DNA from: Luteimonas huabeiensis HB2
GTDB lineage: Bacteria > Pseudomonadota > Gammaproteobacteria > Xanthomonadales > Xanthomonadaceae
Assembly (NCBI RefSeq): GCF_000559025.1
Contig: NZ_JAAN01000035.1
Location: 1-64,000 of the forward strand
Reading direction: 5' to 3'
DNA: 64,000 nucleotides
A program made the position numbers and the translations under genes. Positions 29,645 through 40,214 of the stretch are shown here, piece by piece. Numbering within the stretch: the first letter of the stretch is position 1; every line of letters begins with the position of its first letter. The notes under the pieces were generated by a model, which saw nothing but the letters and a program-made list of their open reading frames with translations, ran no database searches and was not told the origin of the DNA.

Positions 29645-30314
29645 CGGGCGCCGCGATGCGGTAGCCGATGCCGTGACGGGTCTGGATCAGCGGAACCTCG
29701 AAGGGCTTGTCCACGACCGCGCGCAAGCCGTGGATGTGCACGCGCAGGGAATCGGAATCCGGCAGCTCCTCGCCCCAGACCCGGGTCTCCAGCTCCTGCC
29801 GCGTGACGACCGCCGGCGCCGCCTCCATCAGCGCCTGCAGGACCTTCAGCGCGGTGGGATTGAGCTGCAGCAGCTTGCCCTGGCGCCGCACCTCGAGCGT
29901 GTCGAGGTTGTACTCCAGATCGGCGACCTCCAGCACCCGCGTCTGCACCCCGCGCCCGCGCCGCGACAGCGCGTTGAGCCTCACCTCCACCTCCTGCAGC
30001 GCGAAGGGCTTGATCAGGTAGTCGTCGGCGCCCGAGTCGAAGCCGGCCAGCTTGTTGTCGAGCGAGTCGCGGGCGGTGAGCATCAGCACCGGAGTCTGCT
30101 TGCGCGCGTCGTTGCGCAGCTTGCGGCAGACCTCGAGCCCGTCCATGCCGGGCAGGTTGAGGTCGAGGACGATGGCGTCGAAGTCGTGCACCACCGCCAG
30201 GTGCAGGCCGGTGACGCCGTCGGCGGCGAAGTCCACGGTGTGGCCACGGTCTTCCAGGTAATCGCCGAGATTGGCGGCGATGTCCTGGTTGTCTTCAATC
30301 ACGAGTATGCGCAT
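29631..30314 (-). CDS. colR: response regulator, ColR/VgrR-like (OmpR family)
   Basis: DNA-binding response regulator of 227 residues. Receiver domain with acidic pair EDN (7-9), phospho-acceptor Asp51 in IVLDLNLPGMDG and Lys in YLIKPFALQEV. The OmpR-type winged helix follows (LQLNPTALKVLQALMEAAPA, SDSLRVHIHGLRAVVDKPF, TRHGIGYRI). The start MRILVIEDN at 30314 fits the family exactly; an upstream in-frame ATG at 30359 adds meaningless residues. It is cotranscribed with the sensor kinase downstream. In Xanthomonas this pair controls iron/TonB-receptor and envelope-stress genes. Confidence 0.9.
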   Translation of the reverse strand: MRILVIEDNQDIAANLGDYLEDRGHTVDFAADGVTGLHLAVVHDFDAIVLDLNLPGMDGLEVCRKLRNDARKQTPVLMLTARDSLDNKLAGFDSGADDYLIKPFALQEVEVRLNALSRRGRGVQTRVLEVADLEYNLDTLEVRRQGKLLQLNPTALKVLQALMEAAPAVVTRQELETRVWGEELPDSDSLRVHIHGLRAVVDKPFEVPLIQTRHGIGYRIAAPDGGS

Positions 30315-30404
30315 CGGGGTGTCTTGCAATGGCCAAAGGTGGGAATGCTGTCTGCGCACACTGTACCGAAGTGTGAAACCGGCGGAAGCACTCCGCCGGC
30401 GGCG

Positions 30405-30887
30405 TTACTTCGTAGCTTCAGGATTGCGCTGGAGTCCCCGCATCCAGGTCTCGGCCTCGTTGCGTTGGCCACGCAACTCGGCAACCGTTCTGCACACCGT
30501 GATCGAACGGCGCGTCCCGGAAGGCCGTTCGCGCTGGCAGACCAGGCGGCTGTCCGCGGCGGCCTGTCCGAGCAGCGCCCGGACCCGCTCCTGTTGACTG
30601 AAAACCTCCGCCTTCGCCCGCGGCGTCAGCCGGTCGACGGTATCGACACTGCCGAGTTGGCTCTCGATCGAATCGAGCAGCCCCAGCACCTCGCTGCGCT
30701 GCTCGGGCGAAATCTCGGAATAGCGCTGGCCGGTCGCCAACTCGCTGCGGATCCGCTGCGCTTGTTCGTCGAACCCGCCACCGAGCGCATCGAAGCGCTC
30801 CGGCTGCGCGAAAGCGCCGCCGCACGCCAGAATCGCAACCACCCCCATCGCCATCGCCGCGATACGGCTCGTCTTCATCTTTCTCAT
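30405..30887 (-). CDS. small periplasmic protein of unknown function
   Basis: A 160-residue protein with a signal peptide (MAMGVVAILACGGAFAQ). I do not recognise a named domain. The middle is helical and acidic (FDEQAQRIRSELATGQRY, EQRSEVLGLLDSIESQLG). The C-terminus has two cysteines in SRLVCQRERPSGTRRSITVC followed by RTVAELRGQRNEAE, a tail seen in many short Lysobacteraceae proteins. The ATG at 30887 follows GAGGGGG closely; a second ATG three codons in is possible. It lies upstream of colR on the same strand, and behind a terminator and a candidate structured RNA. Confidence 0.7.
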   Translation of the reverse strand: MRKMKTSRIAAMAMGVVAILACGGAFAQPERFDALGGGFDEQAQRIRSELATGQRYSEISPEQRSEVLGLLDSIESQLGSVDTVDRLTPRAKAEVFSQQERVRALLGQAAADSRLVCQRERPSGTRRSITVCRTVAELRGQRNEAETWMRGLQRNPEATK

Positions 30888-31040
30888 CTGCCCCCTCGCT
30901 TTGGACGCTCCTGATTCGAGGAGCGGAACCTGACGTTTATCCCTAGACATAACGGGCCGCGGGATCCAGCCTCGTCCGCGCCCGCCCCGATTCTGGCACA
31001 AACGCGCGCGCCCGGCCCCGCGTCGCCGCGCAGGGGCCAC

Positions 31041-31070
31041 AAAAAACCCAGGCGGACACGCCGCCTGGGT
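31041..31070 (-). terminator. intrinsic terminator between rimK and the small periplasmic gene
   Basis: On the minus strand: ACCCAGGCGG-CGTGT-CCGCCTGGGT followed by six T. Either it ends rimK transcription, or it is the expression platform of the structured leader just before it. Confidence 0.88.
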
Positions 31071-31152
31071 GAGAAAAGGTACCGCCCCGATGACCGTCTT
31101 CCGGGCCGGCGCAACCGGCCTTGGACCACGGAGCCTCACCCTACCGGCCGGG
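31071..31152 (-). ncRNA. candidate structured RNA element (riboswitch-like or small RNA)
   Basis: Between the rimK stop and the terminator, the minus strand reads CCGGTAGGGTGAGGCTCCGT, a strong hairpin GGCCGG-TTGCG-CCGGCC, and then GGGGCGGTACC, whose TACC can close on the initial GGTA. The GGTGAGGCTCC-like motif resembles the opening of M-box magnesium riboswitches, but the rest of that consensus is not evident. The arrangement of compact fold, terminator and then gene suits a riboswitch or an independent sRNA. Function unknown. Confidence 0.4.
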
Positions 31153-31166
31153 CGATTAAGCAGGCG

Positions 31167-32105
31167 TTAAACGCGCGGTAGCCGCGCGTTACGCGCGCGG
31201 CCGCGGACCCGGCGGGGGCGCTGCGGCGCGCGCCCGGCCTCGGCGACCACGTGTTCCACGATCAGGCCCGCCACGTCCAGGCCGGTCGCGCCCTCGATGC
31301 CCTCCAGCCCGGGCGAGGCGTTGACCTCGAGCACCAGCGGCCCGCGCGCCGAGCGGATCAGGTCCACCCCGGCCACGCCCAGGCCCAGCGCCTGCGCGGC
31401 GCGCACCGCGGCCGCCTGCTCCTCGGTGCTGGCCTCGGCCGGCGACCCGGTACCGCCGCGATGCAGGTTGGAGCGGAAGTCCCCGACCGGGGCCTCGCGC
31501 CGCATCGCGCAGACCACCCGGTCGCCCACCACGAAACAGCGCAGGTCGCAGCCTTCCGCCTCGCCGATGAACTCCTGCACCAGGAAGGTCGCATACAGGC
31601 CCCGCAACGCTTCGATCACGCTGCGCGAGGCCGACGGCTTCTCGGTGAGCATGACCCCGGCGCCCTGCGCACCCTCGTTGAGCTTGATGATGTGCGGCGG
31701 CGGCCCGAGCATCGACAGCAGATCCTGGGTGTCGTCCGGATTGTCGCCGAACACCGTCACCGGCAGGCCGATCCCCTGCGCAGCGAGGATCTGGTGGCTG
31801 CGCAGCTTGTCGCGGGCGCGGGCGATGGCCGCCGAGGGATTGGGCGTGTAGACGCCCATCAGCTCGAACTGGTGCAGCACGGCGTTGCCGTAGCGCGTCA
31901 CCGAGGCGCCGATACGGGGAATCACCGCGTCGAAGTCCGCGATCGGGCGGCCCTTGTAGTGCATGGAAAACCCGTCCGACGCAATCCGCAGGTAGCACCG
32001 CAGCGGGTCGAGCACCCGCACGGTGTGGCCGCGCCGGCGCGCCGCCTCGACCAGCCGCCGGGTGGAATACAGGCGCGTGTTGCGCGAGAGGATGGCGAGC
32101 TTCAT
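31167..32105 (-). CDS. rimK: RimK-family ATP-grasp ligase (S6 modification protein)
   Basis: ATP-dependent ligase that adds glutamate residues to the C-terminus of ribosomal protein S6. At 312 residues it is close to E. coli RimK (300). It starts [21 protein letters not shown], with the N-terminal domain [19 protein letters not shown], the ATP-grasp region [17 protein letters not shown] and the metal site [21 protein letters not shown]. The basic C-terminal tail ([17 protein letters not shown]) is extra. It is followed by the candidate RNA and terminator. Confidence 0.93.
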   Translation of the reverse strand: MKLAILSRNTRLYSTRRLVEAARRRGHTVRVLDPLRCYLRIASDGFSMHYKGRPIADFDAVIPRIGASVTRYGNAVLHQFELMGVYTPNPSAAIARARDKLRSHQILAAQGIGLPVTVFGDNPDDTQDLLSMLGPPPHIIKLNEGAQGAGVMLTEKPSASRSVIEALRGLYATFLVQEFIGEAEGCDLRCFVVGDRVVCAMRREAPVGDFRSNLHRGGTGSPAEASTEEQAAAVRAAQALGLGVAGVDLIRSARGPLVLEVNASPGLEGIEGATGLDVAGLIVEHVVAEAGRAPQRPRRVRGRARNARLPRV

Positions 32106-32251
32106 GGGGCAGCGGGTGCAGGGGACGCGACGTTATACCGCAGCGGCAGCGACGCCCGCGGCAATCTCGCCGCCGGCCCCTCCATCGGGATCGATGCCTC
32201 GCTCGCCGGACCGGAGGGTGGAGGCCGGGAGCGCCCCCCGCCGGCCGCGCT

Positions 32252-32773
32252 TCAGCCGCCGCAGTTCTCGCCTTCCACCCGCAATTGCGCGGCATACAGC
32301 GCCGGCTCCGGCCGCTTGCCCGCATCCGCGTCGGCCTTGGCCTGATCCAGATAGATGCGCGCGCGCCCCTGCGCGTCGAGCGCAAGCCCGCCGGCGCCGG
32401 GCTTGCGCCAGATGCGGGCGACCGCGGCCTGGCCCGGGCAGGCGGCGCTGGGGATGCGGATCTCGTCGTGGTAGATCCAGCCCTGGGCAGGGTCGGGACG
32501 TACCTCGTCGGCGTTGACCAGGCGCGCGCGCGGCTGGCAGCCGGGGTAGCTCTCCTTGACCGAGAAGCGGTACGGCGGCTCCGCCTGCCCGGTGAAGACG
32601 CCCTCGATGCGGGCGCAGGCCTCGGGGATCTGGCGCAGCGTATGCGCCGCGCCGACCGCCTGCGGGGGCGCCGGCTCGCGGGCGACCTCCGGGTGCTCCT
32701 GCGCCGGGGCGGAGACGGCCGCGCCCGAAAGCAGCGCGGCGGCGAGGAGCGGGACGCATCGGTTCCAGGGCAT
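32252..32773 (-). CDS. secreted protein of unknown function
   Basis: A 173-residue protein with a signal peptide ([20 protein letters not shown]). The mature part has cysteines in [34 protein letters not shown] and the C-terminal GENCGG, so disulfides are likely. No domain is recognised. Similar proteins occur in Lysobacteraceae as hypotheticals. I took the ATG giving [10 protein letters not shown]; a start at 32803 would lengthen the n-region. It is divergent from hppA. Confidence 0.7.
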   Translation of the reverse strand: MPWNRCVPLLAAALLSGAAVSAPAQEHPEVAREPAPPQAVGAAHTLRQIPEACARIEGVFTGQAEPPYRFSVKESYPGCQPRARLVNADEVRPDPAQGWIYHDEIRIPSAACPGQAAVARIWRKPGAGGLALDAQGRARIYLDQAKADADAGKRPEPALYAAQLRVEGENCGG

Positions 32774-32981
32774 GGCGGCGACGCCGGTCGGGAAGGGGCG
32801 CACAGGCTGTCACGCCATCGCTGAATCCCGCTTCCACGCGCCCCCGGCACGCGTTTGCCGCACTGCGGTTGGCGCGGCCTCGCGGCCCTGTGCCATAGTC
32901 GCCGGGCATCACCGCTGTGCAGGAGAGGGTCGCCCTCGTCTTGGCGGGCGCCCCCTGGCATCTCATTCCGGGAGGGGTCGT

Positions 32982-35012
<2,031 letters not shown>

Positions 35013-35158
35013 CGCGAAGCGGTCCCGCGTCCCGCCTTCGCCCTTCCCCCGCTTGCGGGGGAAGGGATGGGATGGGGGCGCGCCGACGGCGCCCATCAAG
35101 ATCATCAACATCGTCGCATTGTTGATGGTGCCGCTGCTGTAGCGCCGGGCGGCCGCCG

Positions 35159-35184
35159 CGCCCCTCCCGCCGGCGGGAGGGGCG
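35159..35184. terminator. GC-rich perfect hairpin between converging hppA and receptor genes
   Basis: CGCCCCTCCCGCC and its exact complement GGCGGGAGGGGCG form a 13-bp stem with no loop bases spare. There is no T-run, so termination is plausible but unproven. It could serve both converging genes. Confidence 0.5.
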
Positions 35185-35214
35185 GAACCAGGCCCCGGGT
35201 CGGGGCCTCCGGCC

Positions 35215-37440
35215 TCAGAACTGCTTGCCGACGCTCAGGTACACGTTGCGGGCCAGGCCGGTGCGCGAGCTGGTCTCCACGCCCGAGGCGATCAGCCGGC
35301 GGTCGTTGAAGACGTTGTTGATGCCGAACAGGAACTGCGTGCTGCCGTCGAGGAAGCCAACCGACGAGGCCATCGGCCGCCAGCGCAGCTGCAGGTTGGT
35401 CTGGCCGAACGACTCGCGCACGTAGTGGTAGACCTTGCCGCCGGAGAGCAGCGTCTCCGGATTCTGGTCGGGCGCGAACCAGTGGGTGTAGTCCGCCGAG
35501 ACGGTGAAATCGTCGCGGAACGGCCGCCACTGCACGCCCAGCCTTGCGCGATCGGCGAACGCCGAGGGCGTCTTGTGGCCGGTCTCCACGTCGCGCATGT
35601 CCAGCGTCTCGAAGGTCGCGAACAGGCCCCAGCGCTCGCGGTCGTAGGCGGCCTCGATCTCCAGGCCCTCGCGATCCACGCCGTCGACGTTCTCGTAGCG
35701 CACGTACTCGCTGTCGGCCGGCGACTGCGAGCCATAGTCGACCACCAGCCGGATCATGTCATCGATGCGGCCCCTGAAGTACATCGCCTTGGCGCGGAAA
35801 CGGTCGTCGGCGGCGAACAGGCCGCTCCTGGCCCAGGAGAAGCCCGCCTCGTACTCCGACGAGGTCTCCGCGCGCAGGTCCGGGTTGGGCTGGTACCAGT
35901 AGTGGATGTTGAGCGGGCCCGAGGACGAGGTCTCGTGCGGGGTCGGCGCACGGAAGGCCTCGGAGTAGTTGGCGAGCAGATGGAGGCCATCGGCCAGCGC
36001 GTAGCTCACGCCCACGCGCGGCGAGAAGCGGCTGTTGTCGTAGTCCTCGGCGACGCCCTGCACCTCGCGCTCGAAGCGGTCGTAGCGCCCGCCCAGCTGC
36101 AGCGCGAGGCGATCGTCCAGCCAGCGCGATTCGTGCTGCACGAACACGCCCAGGTCGCGGTACTCGTTGGGCATCGAGTTGAAGCTGGTGATCTCGCCGT
36201 CGAGCACGTACAGGCCGTCCTCCTCGCGGTGCTCGTAATCCAGCCCGAGCAGCAGCCGGTGGCCGACCGCGCCGGTGGCGAACCGCATCAGGTTCTGCGC
36301 GCTGAAGCCCCAGCGATCGTCCTGGTTGCGGTAGTAGAGGTCCACGCCGCGCTCGTAGCCGCGCTCGTAGTGGGCGCGCGTGCGGTAGGCCGACAGCGAC
36401 AGGTCGAGCCAGGGGTTGCCGGCCGGATTCAGCGCGTAGCCGAGCACGCTGTCGCGCTGCCGGCGCTCGCCGATCACCGCGCCGTTGGCGGGACTGAAGG
36501 TGGCGTGGTACAGGCTGTTCCAGCCGGTGCGGGCGTCGATGGACTGGTCGTAGTGGCTCAGCGTGAGCCGGTGACCCTCGGCGAAGGTCCAGCCCGCCTT
36601 GAGGAACGCAGTGCCGATCTCCTCGTCGTTGTCGGCGACGTTGCGGCGGGTCCGGCCCTCGTCGTCCTGCAGCCGGCCGACCTGGGCCATGTCGCCGCGC
36701 TCGGCGCGCTTGACGAACGCCAGCAGCTCGAACGGCGAGCCTTGCGGGGCGATCGCGAACGCGCCATAGCCCTGGACCTGGTTGTTGGAGTCGAACCGGT
36801 AGCTCGCCGCCACGCCGGCATCGCGGCCCGGGCGCAGGAAATCGGCGGCGTCCTTGGTGGTGCCGCCGATCACGCCGCCGATGGCGCCGCCGCCGTAGGA
36901 GATGCCCGACGACCCTCGGACCACGTCCACCTGCTTGAGCAGATCGCTGTCCATGCTGAACCCCGAAACCTGGTTGGCGAACAGGTTGGCCGAACGCCGC
37001 ACGCCGTCCTGCATGACGATCACGCGGCTCTCCGAGCCGTGGCCGAAGCCGCGGATGGTGAAGTGCTGGCCGATCGCGCGGCCGGCATCGTTGCCGGTGT
37101 CCACGCCCGGGATCTTCTTCAGCGACTGGATCAGATCGGGCGTGTCGTCGAGGTCCTCCGGCACCAGCACCGACGCCGAGCCCGGATACTTCAGCACGTC
37201 GATGCCGAAGCGCGTACCGACCACGGTGATGCGGTCGAGCTCCTGCGTCGGCGCGTCGGACGGCGCGGCGTGCGCACGGCAGGCAGGCGGCAGCGCGGCG
37301 GCGACGCAGGCGTCCGGTTCGGCATGGGCGGCGCACGAGGCGCGGGAGGACGCGAGAGCGGCGTCGCAGCCGCCGGCGGCAAACGCGAGCGCCGGGCAGC
37401 CGGCCAGCGCGAGCGCCGCGGAAAGCGCGGTGTGTTTCAT
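35215..37440 (-). CDS. TonB-dependent receptor, heme/hemoglobin type
   Basis: Outer-membrane active transporter of 741 residues. It has a signal peptide ending FAAG and a Cys-containing N-terminal spacer. A TonB-box-like ELDRITVVGTRFG precedes the plug (PGVDTGNDAGRAIGQHFTIR, LLKQVDVVRGSSGISYGGG). The 22-strand barrel ends VYLSVGKQF with the terminal Phe. The barrel carries the FRAP box (SEAFRAPTPHE) and an NPDL box (YQPNPDLRAE) with histidines nearby, the arrangement typical of heme receptors such as HemR/HmuR. The substrate is an inference. No heme-degradation or ABC genes are adjacent. It converges with hppA. Confidence 0.88.
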   Translation of the reverse strand: MKHTALSAALALAGCPALAFAAGGCDAALASSRASCAAHAEPDACVAAALPPACRAHAAPSDAPTQELDRITVVGTRFGIDVLKYPGSASVLVPEDLDDTPDLIQSLKKIPGVDTGNDAGRAIGQHFTIRGFGHGSESRVIVMQDGVRRSANLFANQVSGFSMDSDLLKQVDVVRGSSGISYGGGAIGGVIGGTTKDAADFLRPGRDAGVAASYRFDSNNQVQGYGAFAIAPQGSPFELLAFVKRAERGDMAQVGRLQDDEGRTRRNVADNDEEIGTAFLKAGWTFAEGHRLTLSHYDQSIDARTGWNSLYHATFSPANGAVIGERRQRDSVLGYALNPAGNPWLDLSLSAYRTRAHYERGYERGVDLYYRNQDDRWGFSAQNLMRFATGAVGHRLLLGLDYEHREEDGLYVLDGEITSFNSMPNEYRDLGVFVQHESRWLDDRLALQLGGRYDRFEREVQGVAEDYDNSRFSPRVGVSYALADGLHLLANYSEAFRAPTPHETSSSGPLNIHYWYQPNPDLRAETSSEYEAGFSWARSGLFAADDRFRAKAMYFRGRIDDMIRLVVDYGSQSPADSEYVRYENVDGVDREGLEIEAAYDRERWGLFATFETLDMRDVETGHKTPSAFADRARLGVQWRPFRDDFTVSADYTHWFAPDQNPETLLSGGKVYHYVRESFGQTNLQLRWRPMASSVGFLDGSTQFLFGINNVFNDRRLIASGVETSSRTGLARNVYLSVGKQF

Positions 37441-37596
37441 GATCGATCCCCAGGAGTGAGTGACGGTACGTCGCTGGCGTGCACGCACTCGCTGGCGGCG
37501 CGGATGGTACGCCGGGGATCGCTGCGCCGCAACGCGCGGTCGCCCCCGCGCCGGGCGCGTGCGATCATCGGGGCCCGTTCCCCGGCCGGCCCGCCC

Positions 37597-38541
37597 ATGC
37601 ACAAGTTCCTGCGCCCCCTGCGCCCCGGCGACTACCTCTGGTACCCCGAGGCCGCGCCCGAGGGGCCGGTAGTCCTGGTCGTGAGTCTCGACGAACAGCG
37701 CGCCTACGCCTACCGCAACGGCATCGCGATCGGGGTATCGACGATCAGCTCCGGCCGCGAAGGCAAGGAAACGCCCACCGGGGTGTTCACCATCCTGCAG
37801 AAGCGCCGCGACCACCGCTCCAATCTCTACAACGATGCGCCGATGCCCTACATGCAGCGGCTGACCTGGGACGGCATCGCCCTGCACGGCGGCCCCCTGC
37901 CCGGCTATCCGGCTTCGCACGGCTGCGTGCGCCTGCCGCAAGCCTTCGCCGAAAAGCTGTTCGCCGTCACCCGCAACGGCGACACCGTGGTGGTGGCCGG
38001 CGGTCCGGCCGCGCCGGCGAGCCTGGTGCATCCGGCGGTGCTGGCGCCGGTCGATGCCGCCGGCCGCCCGCTCGCGCCCCTGCCCGCCGCCGCGGCCGCG
38101 TGGAACGACGACGCCGATGTCGACGGGCCGCTGAGCGTGCTGGTCAGCCTGGCCCAGCGCCGCGTGTACGCGCTGCGCGACGGCGTGCCGGTCGGCGAGG
38201 CGGCGCTGGAGGTGGAGCCGGGCTTCGAGGTCGGCGGCTCGGTGCTGATGGTCGTCGGCAGCGAGACCGAAGCCGTGCCGAGCCTGATCGATCCGGACCG
38301 GCCGCGGCACCGCTGGACCGCCTATCCGCTGCTGGGCGTGGATGCCGAATCGCTGGCGGTGCTGCAGTTGCGCCTGCAGCAGCGCCCGCTGCGGGTGGAT
38401 CCGGCCTTCGCGCAGCGTCTCTATGCGGCACTGGCCCCGGGCGCGACCGTGCTGCTCACCGACCTGCCCGCGGTGCGGCCGGATCCCTCGGCGCAGCCGC
38501 GGGCGCCGGTGCTGGAATCCGACCCCGGCGACGGCAGCTGA
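37597..38541 (+). CDS. L,D-transpeptidase (YkuD) with a degenerate second copy of the domain
   Basis: YkuD-fold enzyme of peptidoglycan cross-linking or lipoprotein attachment; 314 residues. Catalytic residues: His97 in ALHGGPLPG and SHGCVR (Ser107-His108-Gly109-Cys110). Residues about 178-290 repeat the fold without the catalytic motif (LSVLVSLAQRRVYALRDGVP matches VVLVVSLDEQRAYAYRNGIA; RVDPAFAQRLYAAL matches RLPQAFAEKLFAV). No signal peptide is visible from the chosen ATG, which is odd for a periplasmic enzyme; no better start is evident upstream. It is followed by a second YkuD-type gene. Confidence 0.85.
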   Translation: MHKFLRPLRPGDYLWYPEAAPEGPVVLVVSLDEQRAYAYRNGIAIGVSTISSGREGKETPTGVFTILQKRRDHRSNLYNDAPMPYMQRLTWDGIALHGGPLPGYPASHGCVRLPQAFAEKLFAVTRNGDTVVVAGGPAAPASLVHPAVLAPVDAAGRPLAPLPAAAAAWNDDADVDGPLSVLVSLAQRRVYALRDGVPVGEAALEVEPGFEVGGSVLMVVGSETEAVPSLIDPDRPRHRWTAYPLLGVDAESLAVLQLRLQQRPLRVDPAFAQRLYAALAPGATVLLTDLPAVRPDPSAQPRAPVLESDPGDGS

Positions 38542-38579
38542 ACCGGCCGCGCGCGCCGCGCGCTGCTATCCTCGCGCCC

Positions 38580-39383
38580 ATGCGCCGCCTGCTCCCGACC
38601 TGCCTGTTCGCCGCCCTGCTGCCGGCGATGGCCACTTCCGCCGCGCCGGCAACCTCCGCACCCGACGCGCCGCCTGCCGCGAACCCGGTCCCGCCGCACG
38701 CCGCGGCGCGCCTGGCCAAGGCCGTGCCCGCCCCGGACCCGCTGCTGGAACGCCTGGCCCGCAACGCGCCGGCGCTGGATCGCGACGTATTGCGGATCGC
38801 CACCCGCGCGCTCGGCTGCGCGATGCGCCAGCCGGGCGCGACCGCGCCGCGGACCCTGGGCGTCATCGACTACTCGCTGCCCTCGACCCAGCGCCGCCTG
38901 TGGGTGTTCGACCTCCGCGACGGCGCGCTGCTGTTCGAGGAATGGGTGGCGCACGGCCGCAACACCGGCGAGAACCTCGCCACCCGCTTCTCCAACGTCG
39001 AAGGCAGCTTCCAGTCCAGCATCGGCGCCTTCCTCACCGAGGAGAGCTACGTCGGCCGGAACGGTTACTCGCTGCGCCTGCGCGGGCTGGAGCCCGGCTT
39101 CAACGACCTGGCGCGGGAACGGGCGATCGTCGTCCACGGTGCGCCCTATGTGAACCCGCAGGCGGCCGCCGGCCAGGGCCGTCTCGGCCGCAGCCTCGGC
39201 TGCCCCGCGGTACGGCCGGCGATCGCGCGCGAGCTGATCGACACCATCCGCGGCGGTTCGCTGCTGGTGGCCTACTACCCGGACCCGGAATGGCTGCGGA
39301 CCTCGGAGCTGCTGCTCGAGGACTGCGCCGGCGCCCGGCTCGCGAGCCACGGCGCGACGGCGGACGCGGTCGCCGCGCACTAG
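38580..39383 (+). CDS. murein L,D-transpeptidase catalytic domain family protein (YkuD_2 type)
   Basis: Periplasmic protein of 267 residues with a signal peptide (LPTCLFAALLPAMATSAAPA) and a proline-rich linker. The catalytic-type domain has VIDYSLPSTQRRLWVFDL, HGRNTGENLATRFSN, IVVHGAPYVN and the nucleophile motif LGRSLGCPAV (Cys). These match the family sometimes annotated as YkuD_2, distinct from the classic YkuD of the preceding gene. The gap to that gene is only 38 bp, so both are probably one transcript. A perfect hairpin follows. Confidence 0.85.
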   Translation: MRRLLPTCLFAALLPAMATSAAPATSAPDAPPAANPVPPHAAARLAKAVPAPDPLLERLARNAPALDRDVLRIATRALGCAMRQPGATAPRTLGVIDYSLPSTQRRLWVFDLRDGALLFEEWVAHGRNTGENLATRFSNVEGSFQSSIGAFLTEESYVGRNGYSLRLRGLEPGFNDLARERAIVVHGAPYVNPQAAAGQGRLGRSLGCPAVRPAIARELIDTIRGGSLLVAYYPDPEWLRTSELLLEDCAGARLASHGATADAVAAH

Positions 39384-39385
39384 CT

Positions 39386-39409
39386 CCGGCAGGAGCGCGC
39401 TCCTGCCGG
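39386..39409. terminator. perfect palindrome between converging genes
   Basis: CCGGCAGGAGC-GC-GCTCCTGCCGG lies between two facing stop codons. No T-run on either side. Probable bidirectional terminator or barrier. Confidence 0.55.
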
Positions 39410-39410
39410 C

Positions 39411-40064
39411 TCAGGCGGCCTCGAAGCGCTGCGCGGCCACGTCGAACCACGGCGTGCACAGCAGGGTCTGCCGTGCGGCCAGGTCGAAGCCGCCGCGCCA
39501 GACCTCCACGCCATCGATTTCTTCGGGCTGGGCGAATGCCTCGGTGTCGAAGGGCGCGACGCCCAGGCACCAGCGGATCCGCCGCGGTTCGCGCTCGGTC
39601 GGGGGCGCGAACGCGAACTCGCCCGTCAGCGAACCGCCGGGCTCGACCCGCGCCGCCAGCGGCGTCGGCGGGACCGTGGGCGACGGCTCGGGCAGCGGAC
39701 GCGCGGCATGGCGCAGGACGACATCGCCGGGCACCTCCTCCTGGAAGTGCGGTGCGCCCACTGCACCGCCGTGCTGCCGGCCGACCAGCACGGCGTGGCG
39801 GTCGCCGCGATCGAAGACCGCCAGCGGCGCCTGGCCGAGGTTGTCGAACCGGTAGCGCACCTCCACGGCCCCGGTCCTGGGCGTGTAGGCGAAGCTCGCG
39901 GTCAGCCGGCCGCCGGCGGCCTCGACGGTGGTGGTGCTGGGCTCGGACATGGGCGGGGTTCCTGACGGGGCGCGGTCGGCCGACTGCGCGCAGCCCGCGC
40001 AGAGCACGGACGCCAACAGTGCGGTCAGTCGCAACGGTACGGGAAACGAGGGGCGGTTGGACAT
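39411..40064 (-). CDS. lipoprotein of unknown function
   Basis: A 217-residue lipoprotein (lipobox LCAGC, Cys about 25). The mature domain reads like an immunoglobulin-like beta protein (FAYTPRTGAVEVRYRFDNLG, PLAVFDRGDRHAVL, RVEPGGSLTGEFAFAP) with no named family that I recognise. Near the end, RIRWCLGVAPFDTE and QTLLCTPWFDVAAQ contain two cysteines. It stands alone between the L,D-transpeptidase pair and the RTX gene. Confidence 0.7.
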   Translation of the reverse strand: MSNRPSFPVPLRLTALLASVLCAGCAQSADRAPSGTPPMSEPSTTTVEAAGGRLTASFAYTPRTGAVEVRYRFDNLGQAPLAVFDRGDRHAVLVGRQHGGAVGAPHFQEEVPGDVVLRHAARPLPEPSPTVPPTPLAARVEPGGSLTGEFAFAPPTEREPRRIRWCLGVAPFDTEAFAQPEEIDGVEVWRGGFDLAARQTLLCTPWFDVAAQRFEAA

Positions 40065-40214
40065 GGACGGGCCTCGGGAAAGGCGTGGGCGCGGCGATCC
40101 GTGGATCCGCAGGCTAGCCTAACGGACGACGGGCGACCTGCATGCGCGCAGGCCGCCCGTCGCACCATCCCCTGATCGCGGGTTCCATACGACCCGGGCG
40201 CGGGCCGTCGGCGC

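Noticed and set aside
31071-31152. Definite M-box magnesium riboswitch.
   Set aside because: Only the opening GGTGAGGCTCC-like motif matches. The later conserved parts of the M-box are not found, so it is left as an unassigned structure.
35095-35145. A second small gene in the duplicated hppA end.
   Set aside because: The copy has only the last 15 codons and no start codon or ribosome site of its own.
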